Below, piece after piece: positions 41,947 to 49,711 of a stretch of 64,000 nucleotides of DNA; position 1 is the stretch's first letter; every line of letters begins with the position of its first letter. Source of the stretch: Streptomyces glaucescens (GTDB lineage Bacteria > Actinomycetota > Actinomycetes > Streptomycetales > Streptomycetaceae). The notes beneath the pieces are model-generated. The model did not search any database. It was not told the origin of the DNA and worked only from the letters and a program-made list of their open reading frames with translations. The position numbers were made by a program, and so were the translations under genes. Location of the stretch: the NCBI RefSeq assembly GCF_000761215.1, contig NZ_CP009438.1, forward strand, positions 5,411,501 through 5,475,500, written 5' to 3'.

Positions 41947-43179
41947 CTAGCTGGCGCGGCTCAGTGCGGTCAGGTGATCGAGGTAATCCCGGCCAGCCGG
42001 TTCGGCCGCGAAGTCTCGATTGACGATGGCCGCAAGCTCGCGGCTGACCATGAGCAGGGACGGCAGAGACTGCCGGTCGCCCCGCAAGGCCCACTCGCCG
42101 TAGTTCACGGCCTGGTCCAAATCGCCCTGGCGAGCCGCGACGACACCAAGCGTGATCCTGGCCTCCGCCATCCGCATCGGCGATCGCTCGGAGCCGTCGA
42201 AATCAGTGCCTGCGCGGATCACCTCATGGGCGAGGTTCTCCGCGAAGCGGTCTTCACCGAGTAGCCGGTAGCAGTCCATGGCGTAGAAGTCGAACTTCGC
42301 CGGGTCCACTACGAAGTGGTGATCGAGGTTCTCGGGGTACGGCATCCCTTCGAGGAGCTTCCGGCCTCGGTCCAGTGCCACCTCTGTCTGTCGGCGGTCC
42401 CCCAGCCGCGCCCACCCCTTCGCCTCCTGGGCGGCGAGCTGTACAGCTACGCCATGAGTGGGAGCGGCCTCCGTACCGGCCTGCGAGGCAGCGAGGATTC
42501 CGCGGTAGTCGCCCGTGGTCAGCGCGAACCAAGCCCGCATCTCGTGTGCCCAACCGGCGATCTCTGTGTTGCCTGCCTCATGGGCTAAAGACAGTGCCGC
42601 CTTCCGGGTGCTCTCGGCTGCGGCCCGGTCGCCCATGTCGTACTCGACGCAGCCGATCAGAAGCGCGAGCCATCCGGACAGGGTGAGGATCTCGCGGTGC
42701 TGTGCGAGCGTGAGCCGCTGGGACTGGAGTCCCGCGACCCGCTTGAGCCACTGCCTGCCCTCGGCGGCCAGCTGGGCACCCGGCAGATACGGGTACTCGG
42801 AGCACAGCCGATCCGTCGTGATCCGGAGAGCCTCCAACGTGGCGTTGTCGACGTCGGACGCCTGCAACCTGCTGATGATGTCGAGCGTCTCCATGCCGCT
42901 GACAGCGACGATCTCGGCGTCCCCGTCTCGCCGCCCGGCTGCGGGAAAGATCGCGTGAGTGACGGTTCCGAAAGTGGCGGCGATGATCGGCTTGTAGAAG
43001 TCGCTCGGCATGACCTCTCCGGACTCCCAGCGCTTCCACTGCCGGACCATGCTGGAGCCCTCAGGCAGAGGCTTCGGCGCGTGTGCTCGGAGCGCGGCCA
43101 CCACTTCCGCCTGCGACCACTGCCTGGCTTCACGCTCGGCGGCAAGCCGTCGCGCCCATGCGGGCCGTTCGTCACTCAT
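41947..43179 (-). CDS. XRE-family regulator with TPR-like C-terminal domain
   Basis: A 410-residue regulator. An N-terminal HTH (ARRLAAEREARQWSQAEVVAALRAHAPKPLPEGSSMVRQWKRWESGEVMPSDFYKPIIAATFG) is followed by about 300 residues of TPR-like helices (EAGNTEIAGWAHEMRAWFALTTGDYRGILAASQAG), an arrangement common in actinobacterial plasmids and integrative elements. The ATG at 43179 has GGAGGG at good spacing; the longer frame to 43260 has none. A TTA Leu codon occurs at 42586-42588 (KAALSLAHEAG). Three GGTGACA repeats lie upstream of the start. It may control the element's replication or maintenance. Confidence 0.85.
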   Translation of the reverse strand: MSDERPAWARRLAAEREARQWSQAEVVAALRAHAPKPLPEGSSMVRQWKRWESGEVMPSDFYKPIIAATFGTVTHAIFPAAGRRDGDAEIVAVSGMETLDIISRLQASDVDNATLEALRITTDRLCSEYPYLPGAQLAAEGRQWLKRVAGLQSQRLTLAQHREILTLSGWLALLIGCVEYDMGDRAAAESTRKAALSLAHEAGNTEIAGWAHEMRAWFALTTGDYRGILAASQAGTEAAPTHGVAVQLAAQEAKGWARLGDRRQTEVALDRGRKLLEGMPYPENLDHHFVVDPAKFDFYAMDCYRLLGEDRFAENLAHEVIRAGTDFDGSERSPMRMAEARITLGVVAARQGDLDQAVNYGEWALRGDRQSLPSLLMVSRELAAIVNRDFAAEPAGRDYLDHLTALSRAS

Positions 43180-43229
43180 GTGCTGCCCTCCCATCGGCTG
43201 CTTGCCTTGAGTCTGGCATTCAAAGAGCT

Positions 43230-43281
43230 GGTGACACGGGGGGTGACAGGGGGTTGGCACCGAAGTTGTCCCCCGGTGACA
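43230..43281 (-). promoter_or_regulatory. Three GGTGACA direct repeats upstream of the XRE gene
   Basis: GGTGACA occurs at 43230-43236, 43242-43248 and 43275-43281, in the gap between the GntR and XRE genes. Candidate binding sites for one of the element regulators, or iteron-like sites. Confidence 0.45.
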
Positions 43282-43333
43282 CCACGCCTGTCCCTAGTGC
43301 GTCCATGACATGTCCCACATGGTGGATCACCAG

Positions 43334-43699
43334 TCAGGCACTGCTCGGGAACTGAGCGCGCTTCTCCAACTCGGCGACTCGGGCAGCAAGTTGCTGAATC
43401 TCGGAGCGGATGGCATTGATCTCATCTCGGTTAATCGGCCCGCCGGCGTCCTGCCCGGCTTCGCCTGCCCTCGGCGGGGACTGCACGAAGTACCCCCGAT
43501 TCGGAACCGAGACGATCACGCCCTCGTCTGCCAGCACCTTCAGCGCGCTGCCTGCCGTCACCGTGGTCACCTTGAAGCGGTCGGCAAGCTCGCGCAGGGA
43601 GGCGAGCCGATGCCCAGCCGGTAGCGCCGCGATCTCCTCACGCAAGGTGTCGGCGATCTGCACTTTCTTCGGCCTGGGGTCGTGGGCTTCAACCGTCAT
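43334..43699 (-). CDS. GntR-family regulator (KorSA-like)
   Basis: A 121-residue short GntR regulator. Winged HTH: KKVQIADTLREEIAALPAGHRLASLRELADRFKVTTVTAGSALKVLADEGVIVSVPNRGYFV, then an Asp/Asn-rich linker and a coiled coil (INAIRSEIQQLAARVAELEKRA) probably for dimerisation. There is no effector domain. In pSAM2 a similar GntR protein, KorSA, represses element activation. The start could be ATG 43699 or GTG 43732; neither has a clear ribosome-binding site. Divergent from the rep operon, with two TAGC-GCTA sites between them. Confidence 0.8.
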   Translation of the reverse strand: MTVEAHDPRPKKVQIADTLREEIAALPAGHRLASLRELADRFKVTTVTAGSALKVLADEGVIVSVPNRGYFVQSPPRAGEAGQDAGGPINRDEINAIRSEIQQLAARVAELEKRAQFPSSA

Positions 43700-43726
43700 G
43701 CGCCGAGGGTACCGAGATTGGCGACT

Positions 43727-43782
43727 TAGCACACGCTATGCCGCACTACCTCTTGTGATCTAGTCTGCTCTATAGCAAGCTA
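43727..43782. promoter_or_regulatory. Paired operator-like sites in the GntR/rep divergent promoter region
   Basis: TAGCACACGCTA (43727-43738) and TAGCAAGCTA (43773-43782) are small palindromes. Each is followed by TG(C/T)CGCAC, so GCTATGCCGCAC (43735-43746) and GCTATGTCGCAC (43779-43790) match 11/12 as direct repeats 44 bp apart, about four helical turns. Probable sites for the GntR protein. Confidence 0.6.
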
Positions 43783-43875
43783 TGTCGCACGCCATGTGGC
43801 GCTAACCCGGAGGGCGACGCACCTACCGCCAAGCATGCCGCCGCCCTCCTTCGTCCCTCGAAGGGAGCTTCCATC

Positions 43876-44460
43876 ATGCCTGCGACGATCGTTGAGCACA
43901 CGTCGTCCGTGGACCCGGCATCGCGGCCGTCTGGCCCCTTGACCTCGTTAGCCTCCGTGGCGCACCTCTCGCCTTCGGACCTGTCGAACATGGAGCGGGC
44001 GGTCGCGCTGTACGCCTCGGACATGCCGGTCGGCTTCATGATGCGACGGGGGACCGAGGCGACGGTGGCAGCCTGGATCATCCAGGGCGTTGTCCGGCTC
44101 GGCCTTGCTGAGGTGCAGCACTCGGCTGCCTGCGCCTACGGCTACCGGCTGCTGTGGCTGGCCGATCTGACCACGCCGGAGCAGGACCGGGCGCACCGCC
44201 GCCGGTTCTCCAACGCCCGGCGCTGGGACCGGGCCGAACGGCTCGCGTCCTGCTTCACCGCGTGGGCGGGCTACCCCATGACCCGGGAAGCTCTGGACCG
44301 GGGTGGCCGCACGGAGGTGGAGGGTGCCTGCCGCTGCGGGGGGACCGGCTGGCTGGGTGAGTCGTACGACCCGGACGACCCGACCATGCTCGTGGAGCGC
44401 AACTGCCCCGGCCACAACCCCGAAGGTCTGCGCCTGCCGCGCTGGGAGGTGGGTGCGTGA
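43876..44460 (+). CDS. Element protein of unknown function with C-terminal Cys cluster
   Basis: A 194-residue protein, first gene of the rep-xis-int operon. The N-terminal 40 residues are low-complexity; the middle is helical (ERAVALYASDMPVGFMMRRGTEATVAAWIIQGVVRLGLAEVQHSAACAYGYRLLWLADL). The end has ACRCGGTGWLG and VERNCPGH, a possible zinc site. Similar small proteins often precede rep in streptomycete integrative elements. A TTA Leu codon is at 43948-43950. It overlaps rep by 4 bp (GTGA). Start ATG 43876 with AAGGGAG upstream. Confidence 0.75.
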   Translation: MPATIVEHTSSVDPASRPSGPLTSLASVAHLSPSDLSNMERAVALYASDMPVGFMMRRGTEATVAAWIIQGVVRLGLAEVQHSAACAYGYRLLWLADLTTPEQDRAHRRRFSNARRWDRAERLASCFTAWAGYPMTREALDRGGRTEVEGACRCGGTGWLGESYDPDDPTMLVERNCPGHNPEGLRLPRWEVGA

Positions 44461-45884
44461 CGGTCTTCCCCGTCGCCCCGGAGGCCGTGGCTGGCGCTGC
44501 GGCCTCTTTGGGCACCGACCCGATCACCCTGGCCGACCTGCTCCGGGTGGCGAACACGCCCGGCTTCGAGCGCTGGCAGGAACAGGTACGCCGTACCGGC
44601 GGCTGCTCCAACCCGATCCGCCTCATGGGCCAGACCGTCACCCGCGACGCCAAGACCGGTGATGTCCTGTACTCCTACAGCACCGAGCACGAGCCGGGCG
44701 GCATGCTCCGGGTCGCCTGCGGCAACCGGCGAGCCTCCCGCTGCCCGGCCTGCGCCTGGACCTACGCCGGGGACACCTATCACCTGATCCGCGCCGGGAT
44801 CACCGGGGATGAACGCAAGGACGTTCCCGCCACCGTGCGGGATCACCCCCGCGTCTTCGCGACCCTCACCGCCCCCTCCTTCGGCCCCGTGCACAACCGG
44901 CCCGACTCCGGCCGCTGCCGCTGCGGCACCCCACACGCGGAAGACGATCCGGTGCTTGGCACTGCCCTGGACCCGGAGCGGTACGACTATGCCGGGGCGG
45001 TGCTGTGGAACAACTTCGCCGGGGACCTGTGGCGCCGCTTCACGATCTACCTGCGTCGCGAGATTGCTGCACGCGCGGGCCTGTCCCAGACCGCGATGCG
45101 GGAGGTGTGCCGGGTCTCCTTCGGCAAGGTCGCCGAGTTCCAGAAACGCGGCTCCGTCCACTTCCACGCCGTGGTGCGCCTCGACGGCCCGACCGGCCCC
45201 GACTCCCCGCCCCCGGCCTGGGCGACGGTCGGCCTCCTGGACGACGCGATCCGTGCCGCTGCCGCCCGGGTCGCCGTGCCGGTGCCTTCCGCCGGCGCTT
45301 TCGCCGCACGCGAGCTGCGGTGGGGATCCCAGGTCGACGTACAACCCATCGGTGCCCTCGGACACGAAGAACTGACCGAACAGGCCGTCGCCTCCTACGT
45401 CGCCAAGTACGCCACCAAAGCGGCCGAGACAACGGGCACCGTGGACCGCCGGATCGGGGAGCTGTCCGAGCTGGACAAGTCGCCGGTGCCCGAGCACACC
45501 CGGCGCCTGATCGAAGCCTGCTGGACCCTCGACGCTGCCTACCCGGATCGGCTGCTGGCCCGCTGGGCTCACATGCTCGGCTTCCGCGGCCACTTCTCGA
45601 CCAAGTCCCGCCGCTACTCCACCACGCTCAGTGCGCTGCGCCAGGTTCGCGCCGACTACCGCGCCCGGCAGGAACGCCGCGAACGCGGACTCTCCGAGGA
45701 CCTCGACGACACGGAGGGCTCCACGCTCGTCCTCGCCCACTGGACCTACGCCGGACAGGGCCACACGCCTGGCGAGTCTTGGCTCGCCGCCTCGATCGCA
45801 AAGGAGATCCGACTGAACCGAGAGACAGCACGCGAAGCCCTCGCAGACATGCCCGACCCGGACGACTGGGAGGTATGTGCATGA
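44457..45884 (+). CDS. Rolling-circle replication initiator (RepSA-like)
   Basis: A 475-residue replication initiator. The Cys motif CGNRRASRCPACAWTYAGDTYHLI leads the conserved region, followed by the metal-binding HUH motif (GSVHFHAVVRLDG) and the likely nicking Tyr region in ASYVAKYATKAAE. This matches the RepSA-type initiators of pSAM2-like elements, which nick an origin inside or next to rep. GTG at 44457 overlaps the upstream stop, and the stop overlaps xis (ATGA). Both motifs are intact, so the protein looks functional. Confidence 0.88.
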   Translation: MTVFPVAPEAVAGAAASLGTDPITLADLLRVANTPGFERWQEQVRRTGGCSNPIRLMGQTVTRDAKTGDVLYSYSTEHEPGGMLRVACGNRRASRCPACAWTYAGDTYHLIRAGITGDERKDVPATVRDHPRVFATLTAPSFGPVHNRPDSGRCRCGTPHAEDDPVLGTALDPERYDYAGAVLWNNFAGDLWRRFTIYLRREIAARAGLSQTAMREVCRVSFGKVAEFQKRGSVHFHAVVRLDGPTGPDSPPPAWATVGLLDDAIRAAAARVAVPVPSAGAFAARELRWGSQVDVQPIGALGHEELTEQAVASYVAKYATKAAETTGTVDRRIGELSELDKSPVPEHTRRLIEACWTLDAAYPDRLLARWAHMLGFRGHFSTKSRRYSTTLSALRQVRADYRARQERRERGLSEDLDDTEGSTLVLAHWTYAGQGHTPGESWLAASIAKEIRLNRETAREALADMPDPDDWEVCA

Positions 45885-46075
45885 GGCGTCCCTTGCCTCC
45901 TCGCTACATGACCCCAATAGACGTGGCAGACCTGCTCGGTGTCCCGGTCGAGACCGTTTACCAGTGGCGGCGAAAAGGCACCGGTCCCCGCGGGTTCCGC
46001 GTTGGTCGGCATCTGCGCTTCGACCCGGAAGACGTGCGTGTCTGGGTTGAGTCCCTGATGGAAGGGGCCGCCTGA
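45881..46075 (+). CDS. xis: Excisionase (Xis), MerR/HTH_17-like
   Basis: A 64-residue DNA-binding protein: YMTPIDVADLLGVPVETVYQWRRKGTGPRGFRVGRHLRFDPEDVRVWVESL. This is the standard winged-HTH excisionase of actinomycete integrative elements, binding near the att site to favour excision with Int. It overlaps rep by 4 bp and shares one base with the int start (TGATG). Confidence 0.9.
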   Translation: MRRPLPPRYMTPIDVADLLGVPVETVYQWRRKGTGPRGFRVGRHLRFDPEDVRVWVESLMEGAA

Positions 46076-47315
46076 TGGCCGGACACATCCAAGATCGCTG
46101 GTATAAGACCGAGACGGGACCGGACGGCAAGCCTGTCAAGGTCAAGACCGACCGGCACGGCGTCGGCCTCCGCTACCGTGCGCGGTACATCGGTCCGGAC
46201 GGCTCCGAGAAGTCCAAGAGCTTCCCGGACAAACAGAAGCGCAAGGCGGAACAGTGGCTTGCCAACATCGAGGCGGACATGTCGCGTGGCGACTACGTCA
46301 GCCCGGACGCTGGCAAGGTCACGTTCGAGCAGTACGCCACCGAGTGGATGACAACACAGATCACGGACCCGCTGACGCGGGAGTCCGTCGAGAGCCGGTT
46401 GCGGCTTCACGCGATCCCCTACCTCGGCACGCGGCCCATGGGCTCCTTCACTCCGTCCCATCTCCGCCTGTGGCTGCGCACCCTGGAGGACAGGGGACTG
46501 TCGGCTGGATACCGCGAGGGATCTTTGCGCACGTCTCCACGGTCTTCACGGCGGCCGTGGAGGACCGGACCATCCGCGCGAACCCGTGCAGCGCTCGGTC
46601 CGTGCGGGCTCCTCGGCTGGAGCCCCGCAAGGTCAAGCCCTGGCCAGCCGAGCGCGTCAAGGCAGTTCGGTCGGCTTTACCGGAGAGCTATCAGGCTCTC
46701 GTGAATGTCGCCGCCGGATGCGGCCTGCGACAAGGGGAGGTCTTCGGCCTGGCCGTGGAAGACGTGGACTTCCTCGGGGAAGTGGTGCATGTCGTACGGC
46801 AAGTCAAGCTGCTGCAACGGCATCGGCCGGTGTTCGCACCGCCCAAGGGCGGCAGGGAACGTGACGTGCCACTGCCCGGGTCGGTGGCCTTCGCGTTGGC
46901 TGCGCACTTGAAGCGTCATCCGGCCGTGGAAGTCACCTTGCCGTGGAAGACGCTCGATGGACCGCACGTCACGGCGTCGCTGCTCTTCACCGGCTCCATG
47001 GGCCTGGCCCTCGATCGGAACCGCTTCAATGACCGCGTCTGGCGGCCGGCGCTTCGGGCTGCGGGCGTGGAGACCGGGCGAGACAACGGCATGCATGCGC
47101 TGAGGCACTTCTATGCCTCGGTGCTCCTGGACGCCGGGGAGAGCATCAAGGCCCTTAGCGAATACCTGGGCCACCATGACCCCGGCTTCACGCTGCGGAC
47201 GTACACCCACCTGATGCCGTCCAGTGAGACCCGCACCCGGGCCGCCGTGGATCGCGTCTTCCAGGGTGGTGAACCCACGGAAGACGGCCCGGAGACGGCC
47301 CAGGGGCGGTATTAG
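46075..47315 (+). pseudogene. int: Tyrosine integrase, broken by a one-base frameshift
   Basis: Site-specific recombinase split into two frames. Frame one (from 46075) encodes the N-terminal and core-binding region (GLRYRARYIGPDGSEKSKSFPDKQKRKAEQWL...LRTLEDRGLSAGYREG). The second frame picks up at IFAHVSTVFTAAVEDRTIRANPC and carries every catalytic residue: Arg in GCGLRQGEVFGL, HALRHFY, the GHHD His and the nucleophile Tyr in LRTYTHLM. The loss of one G in GAGGG|ATC at 46516-46523 explains it; restored length is about 413 residues. A TTA codon lies at 46677-46679. It could be a real mutation that traps the element or a sequencing error. attR lies 21 bp after the stop. Confidence 0.85.
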
Positions 47316-47317
47316 CG

Positions 47318-47330
47318 CTCTGACCTGCGC
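47318..47330. repeat. Putative arm-type repeat (right end)
   Basis: GCTCTGACCTGCG, 6 bp inside attR, matching the two left-end repeats at 40427 and 40458. Confidence 0.45.
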
Positions 47331-47336
47331 TTATCT

Positions 47337-47349
47337 CAGTACCCGAAGT
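47337..47349. other. attR core overlapping the CAP-gene stop codon
   Basis: Right copy of the 13-bp core. Read on the minus strand it is CTTCGGGTACTGA, the last codons (Phe-Gly-Tyr) and TGA stop of the CAP-domain gene, so integration leaves the gene intact. Confidence 0.8.
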
Positions 47350-48466
47350 CCTGGGTCCACCACGGGCCGCCCGGGCCGAAGTGGACTCCGACGCCCAGGG
47401 TGGTGAACTCGCAGTTCAGGATGTTGGCGCGGTGACCGGGGCTGTCCATCCAGGCCGCCATGACGGTCGCCGCGTCGGCCTGGCCGCGGGCTATGTTCTC
47501 GCCGCCCAGGTTGCTTATGCCGGCCTTCTCGGCCCGGTCCCAGGGGGTCGCCCCGTCGGGGTCGGTGTGGTCGAAGAAGCCGCGCGCCGCCATGTCCTCG
47601 CTGAAGTCGCGGGCCAGCTTCGCCAGCGCGCTGTTCGCGGCGACCGGGCGGCAGCCGGCCCGCGCCCGCTCCTCGTTGACCAGCTGCAGCACCTCCGCCT
47701 CGACGGCGGCCGCCTCCGAGACGGTCACCGGGGCGGTGGTCCGCGGCGGCTCGGCGGTCGCCGTGCGCGACGGGGTGGGGGTGGGCTCGGGCTGCCGCTC
47801 GGAGGGCGTGGCCGACGGCTTCCGTGAGGGTACGGCGGAGGGCTTCTCCGTGGTGGGCGACGCCGAGGGGGTGGAAGGGGCGGCCGACGGGGAGGTGGGG
47901 CGGGTGGCGCTCCGGCCGGGTGCGGTGCCGTCGCCGGTCTCGGTCTCGGCGCTGCCGGAGGTGCCGCCCAGCGGGCCCTCGGTGGTGCCGCCGGCGCCGT
48001 CGGTCGCCTGCACCTGGTTGCCGCTGCCGCCGCCGAGCGTGTAGTCGCCTCCGCCGGGCAGCACACCGGCGGCCACGGCGACCGCGCCGATGGCGACCGC
48101 GGCGGACACGCCGAGCAGCCCGGTGCGCACCGGCGTCACGGCCTTCTTCCTGCGGCGGTGCGAGCGCCCGCGCGGGGCCTCGCCGCTCGCGGGAGAGGCG
48201 CCGGTGGCGGGGAGGACCACCGTGTCGGCGGGGGAGTCCTGGCCGGCCGCCGGGTCGTCGTCGGTGGCGAAGAGGTAGGCCTCGCTGCGGGCCCGCACCT
48301 CGGCGTAGGCCTCCGGGTTGAGGTAGGGCGCGATGCCCGGTTCGGGGTGGCGGTGGCCCGGCGTGTGCCCCTGGTCCGCGCTCCCGCCGGCGCTGCGGCC
48401 CGGCGTGACCCCCGTGGCGCGGCCCGTGGCGGCGCGGCCGGCGGCGGAGCGTCGGTGGCGTCCCAT
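47338..48466 (-). CDS. CAP/SCP-domain protein with membrane anchor (integration target)
   Basis: A 376-residue protein. A cytoplasmic Arg/Gly/Ala-rich N-terminus is followed by one membrane helix (LLGVSAAVAIGAVAVAAGVL, about residue 115-135), a Ser/Thr/Pro-rich wall-spanning linker of about 110 residues, and a C-terminal CAP/SCP domain: VLQLVNEERARAGCRPV, FSEDMAARGFFDHTDPDGATPWDRAEKAG, NLGGENIARGQ and SPGHRANILNCEFTTLGVGV. Such domains are secreted by many actinobacteria and their activity is unclear. The ATG is at 48466. The last 13 bp form the attachment core of the adjacent element. Confidence 0.9.
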
Positions 48467-48526
48467 GTACTGGCCTTCCTCGTCCCTGGTGCTGTCCTCG
48501 CGGCCGACTCGTTCAACGGTCGACCA

Positions 48527-48550
48527 AAGTCACCCGATCGGGTGGCTTTC
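48527..48550. promoter_or_regulatory. Palindrome upstream of the CAP-domain gene
   Basis: The 14-bp perfect palindrome CACCCGATCGGGTG (48531-48544) extends to 24 bp with AAAG/CTTT ends and one mismatched pair. It sits about 60 bp before the CAP gene and 88 bp before acyP, in the divergent promoter region. Confidence 0.5.
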
Positions 48551-48637
48551 ATATGAGATGCGTTTGGGGCTGGACGGTACCGCATGGCGCCGGGGGAGGA
48601 AGTGTCCCAAGAGACATCGCCTGGTTAGGTTGCACCC

Positions 48638-48919
48638 ATGAGCGAGGATGTACGGCTGGTCGCCTGGGTGCGTGGACACGTGCAAGGCGTGGGTTTTCGC
48701 TGGTTCACGCGGGCCAAGGCGCTGGAGATCGGCGGTCTGAGTGGTTTTGCTCTCAATTTGGCCGACGGCCGCGTCCAGGTGGTCGCGGAAGGGCCGCGCG
48801 AGGGCTGCCAGGGCCTCCTGGAGTGGCTCCAGGGTGACGACACGCCCGGGCGCGTGGACGGTGTCACCGAGATCTGGGACACACCCCGCGGCGGCTACGA
48901 CGGCTTCGCGATCCGCTGA
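48638..48919 (+). CDS. acyP: Acylphosphatase
   Basis: A 93-residue acylphosphatase, hydrolysing carboxyl-phosphate bonds. The catalytic Arg and Asn are in RGHVQGVGFRWFTRAKA and LSGFALNLADGRVQVVAEG. A short gene usually found just upstream of smc in actinobacteria, as here. It starts at ATG 48638 and is followed by a hairpin. Confidence 0.95.
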   Translation: MSEDVRLVAWVRGHVQGVGFRWFTRAKALEIGGLSGFALNLADGRVQVVAEGPREGCQGLLEWLQGDDTPGRVDGVTEIWDTPRGGYDGFAIR

Positions 48920-48926
48920 CCCCGGT

Positions 48927-48951
48927 CCGCCCGGCCGCCCCGTCCGGGCGG
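48927..48951 (+). terminator. Hairpin after acyP
   Basis: CCGCCCGG and CCGGGCGG with a 9-nt GC-rich spacer, 8 bp after the acyP stop codon. Confidence 0.55.
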
Positions 48952-49297
48952 CGGGACATGCCACCGGCACCTACCCGGCGGGAAAAGGCGCAGGTGATTG
49001 CCCGGACCCCTTGCCGTGGCGGACTCATCGGTGAATGATGATCGCCACGCCCCGAGGCCCCGGGGGAATCGCAGCGCCGCCGTTTTGAAGCCGCGCGCAC
49101 CCGGGTAGCCCCTCAATACGGGGCGTGATCGTGTTGACCGTCAAACTTTTTGGTGAGACGCTGAAAGCACCCCGCGCACCTAGCTGTTTGGCATGGATGA
49201 ACGGCAGCAAGAACTCCATAGTGCCAAGCACCGCGGTGCGAATCCCTCACGACCCACACCGCATCGGTCGGTCACTCATTGTGGAGGACCATCCATC
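48952..49297. other. Intergenic region before the small coiled-coil gene
   Basis: About 345 bases with no supported gene. A short hairpin GCCCC/GGGGC lies at 49108-49124. A TTGACC at 49134-49139 could be a -35, but no good -10 follows at normal spacing. The ribosome-binding site GGAGG for the next gene is at its end. Confidence 0.4.
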
Positions 49298-49504
49298 ATG
49301 GCAAAGGCGCTTCTCGGTTACGTCGGTGGCTCCGACCCTCGACTCCTCGCCGAGATGCGACGGCTCCAGCAGCGCGTCCAGGACCTGGAAACCGAACTCG
49401 TACGGATCCAGGCGGAGAACGAGGCGCTGACGGCTGCCGCTTCTCACGACGACAGGATCATGGAGCGCGTCGACGCACACCAGGCGGAGCCTGCGCTCAC
49501 CTGA
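49298..49504 (+). CDS. Small coiled-coil protein of unknown function
   Basis: A 68-residue protein: MAKALLGYVGGSDPRLLAEM is followed by a leucine-zipper-like helix (RLQQRVQDLETELVRIQAEN). No DNA-binding basic region, signal peptide or membrane segment. It is found between acyP and smc in related genomes. ATG 49298 with GGAGG about 10 nt upstream. Monocistronic, with a T-rich terminator. Confidence 0.8.
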   Translation: MAKALLGYVGGSDPRLLAEMRRLQQRVQDLETELVRIQAENEALTAAASHDDRIMERVDAHQAEPALT

Positions 49505-49573
49505 TCACTGCATCGCACAACGACACGCAGTGGTTGGGCTGCCCGTATCAACCGCTCTGTTGTCAGAAGTTGC

Positions 49574-49606
49574 AAGGGACGCTTCGGCGTCCCTTCTTTC
49601 TTGCCC
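49574..49606 (+). terminator. Intrinsic terminator before smc
   Basis: AAGGGACGC, loop TTCG, and its complement, followed by TCTTTCTT. A classic Rho-independent terminator. Confidence 0.88.
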
Positions 49607-49711
49607 CCGCACCCTTTCACCGTCTTTAACGTTTGGTCTGCCCTGCGCGTTCACTCGCGAAACCGCGCGTTCACGCAGTGGGACAAACCGCGGAAGGTAA
49701 AGTCCAGCGGC

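Larger units (their letters stand above)
40398..47349. mobile_element. Integrated AICE-like element, about 6.95 kb
   Basis: The element is bounded by the 13-bp direct repeat TCAGTACCCGAAG (40398-40410 and 47337-47349). It contains, in order, a PadR regulator, a membrane-type protein, a large inverted repeat, an XRE-TPR regulator and GntR regulator (minus strand), then an overlapping operon of a small protein, Rep, Xis and Int. This gene set is that of actinomycete integrative elements such as pSAM2, but there is no FtsK-like transfer gene, spread gene or prim-pol, and the integrase is frameshifted. It interrupts the core order mutM-HxlR-CAP-acyP-smc. It may be immobile or rely on help from another element. 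Confidence 0.85.

Noticed and set aside
41501..41950. A 149-codon plus-strand ORF in the element
   Set aside because: It runs through the long inverted repeat and hairpin, with no good start signal and composition unlike a real gene.
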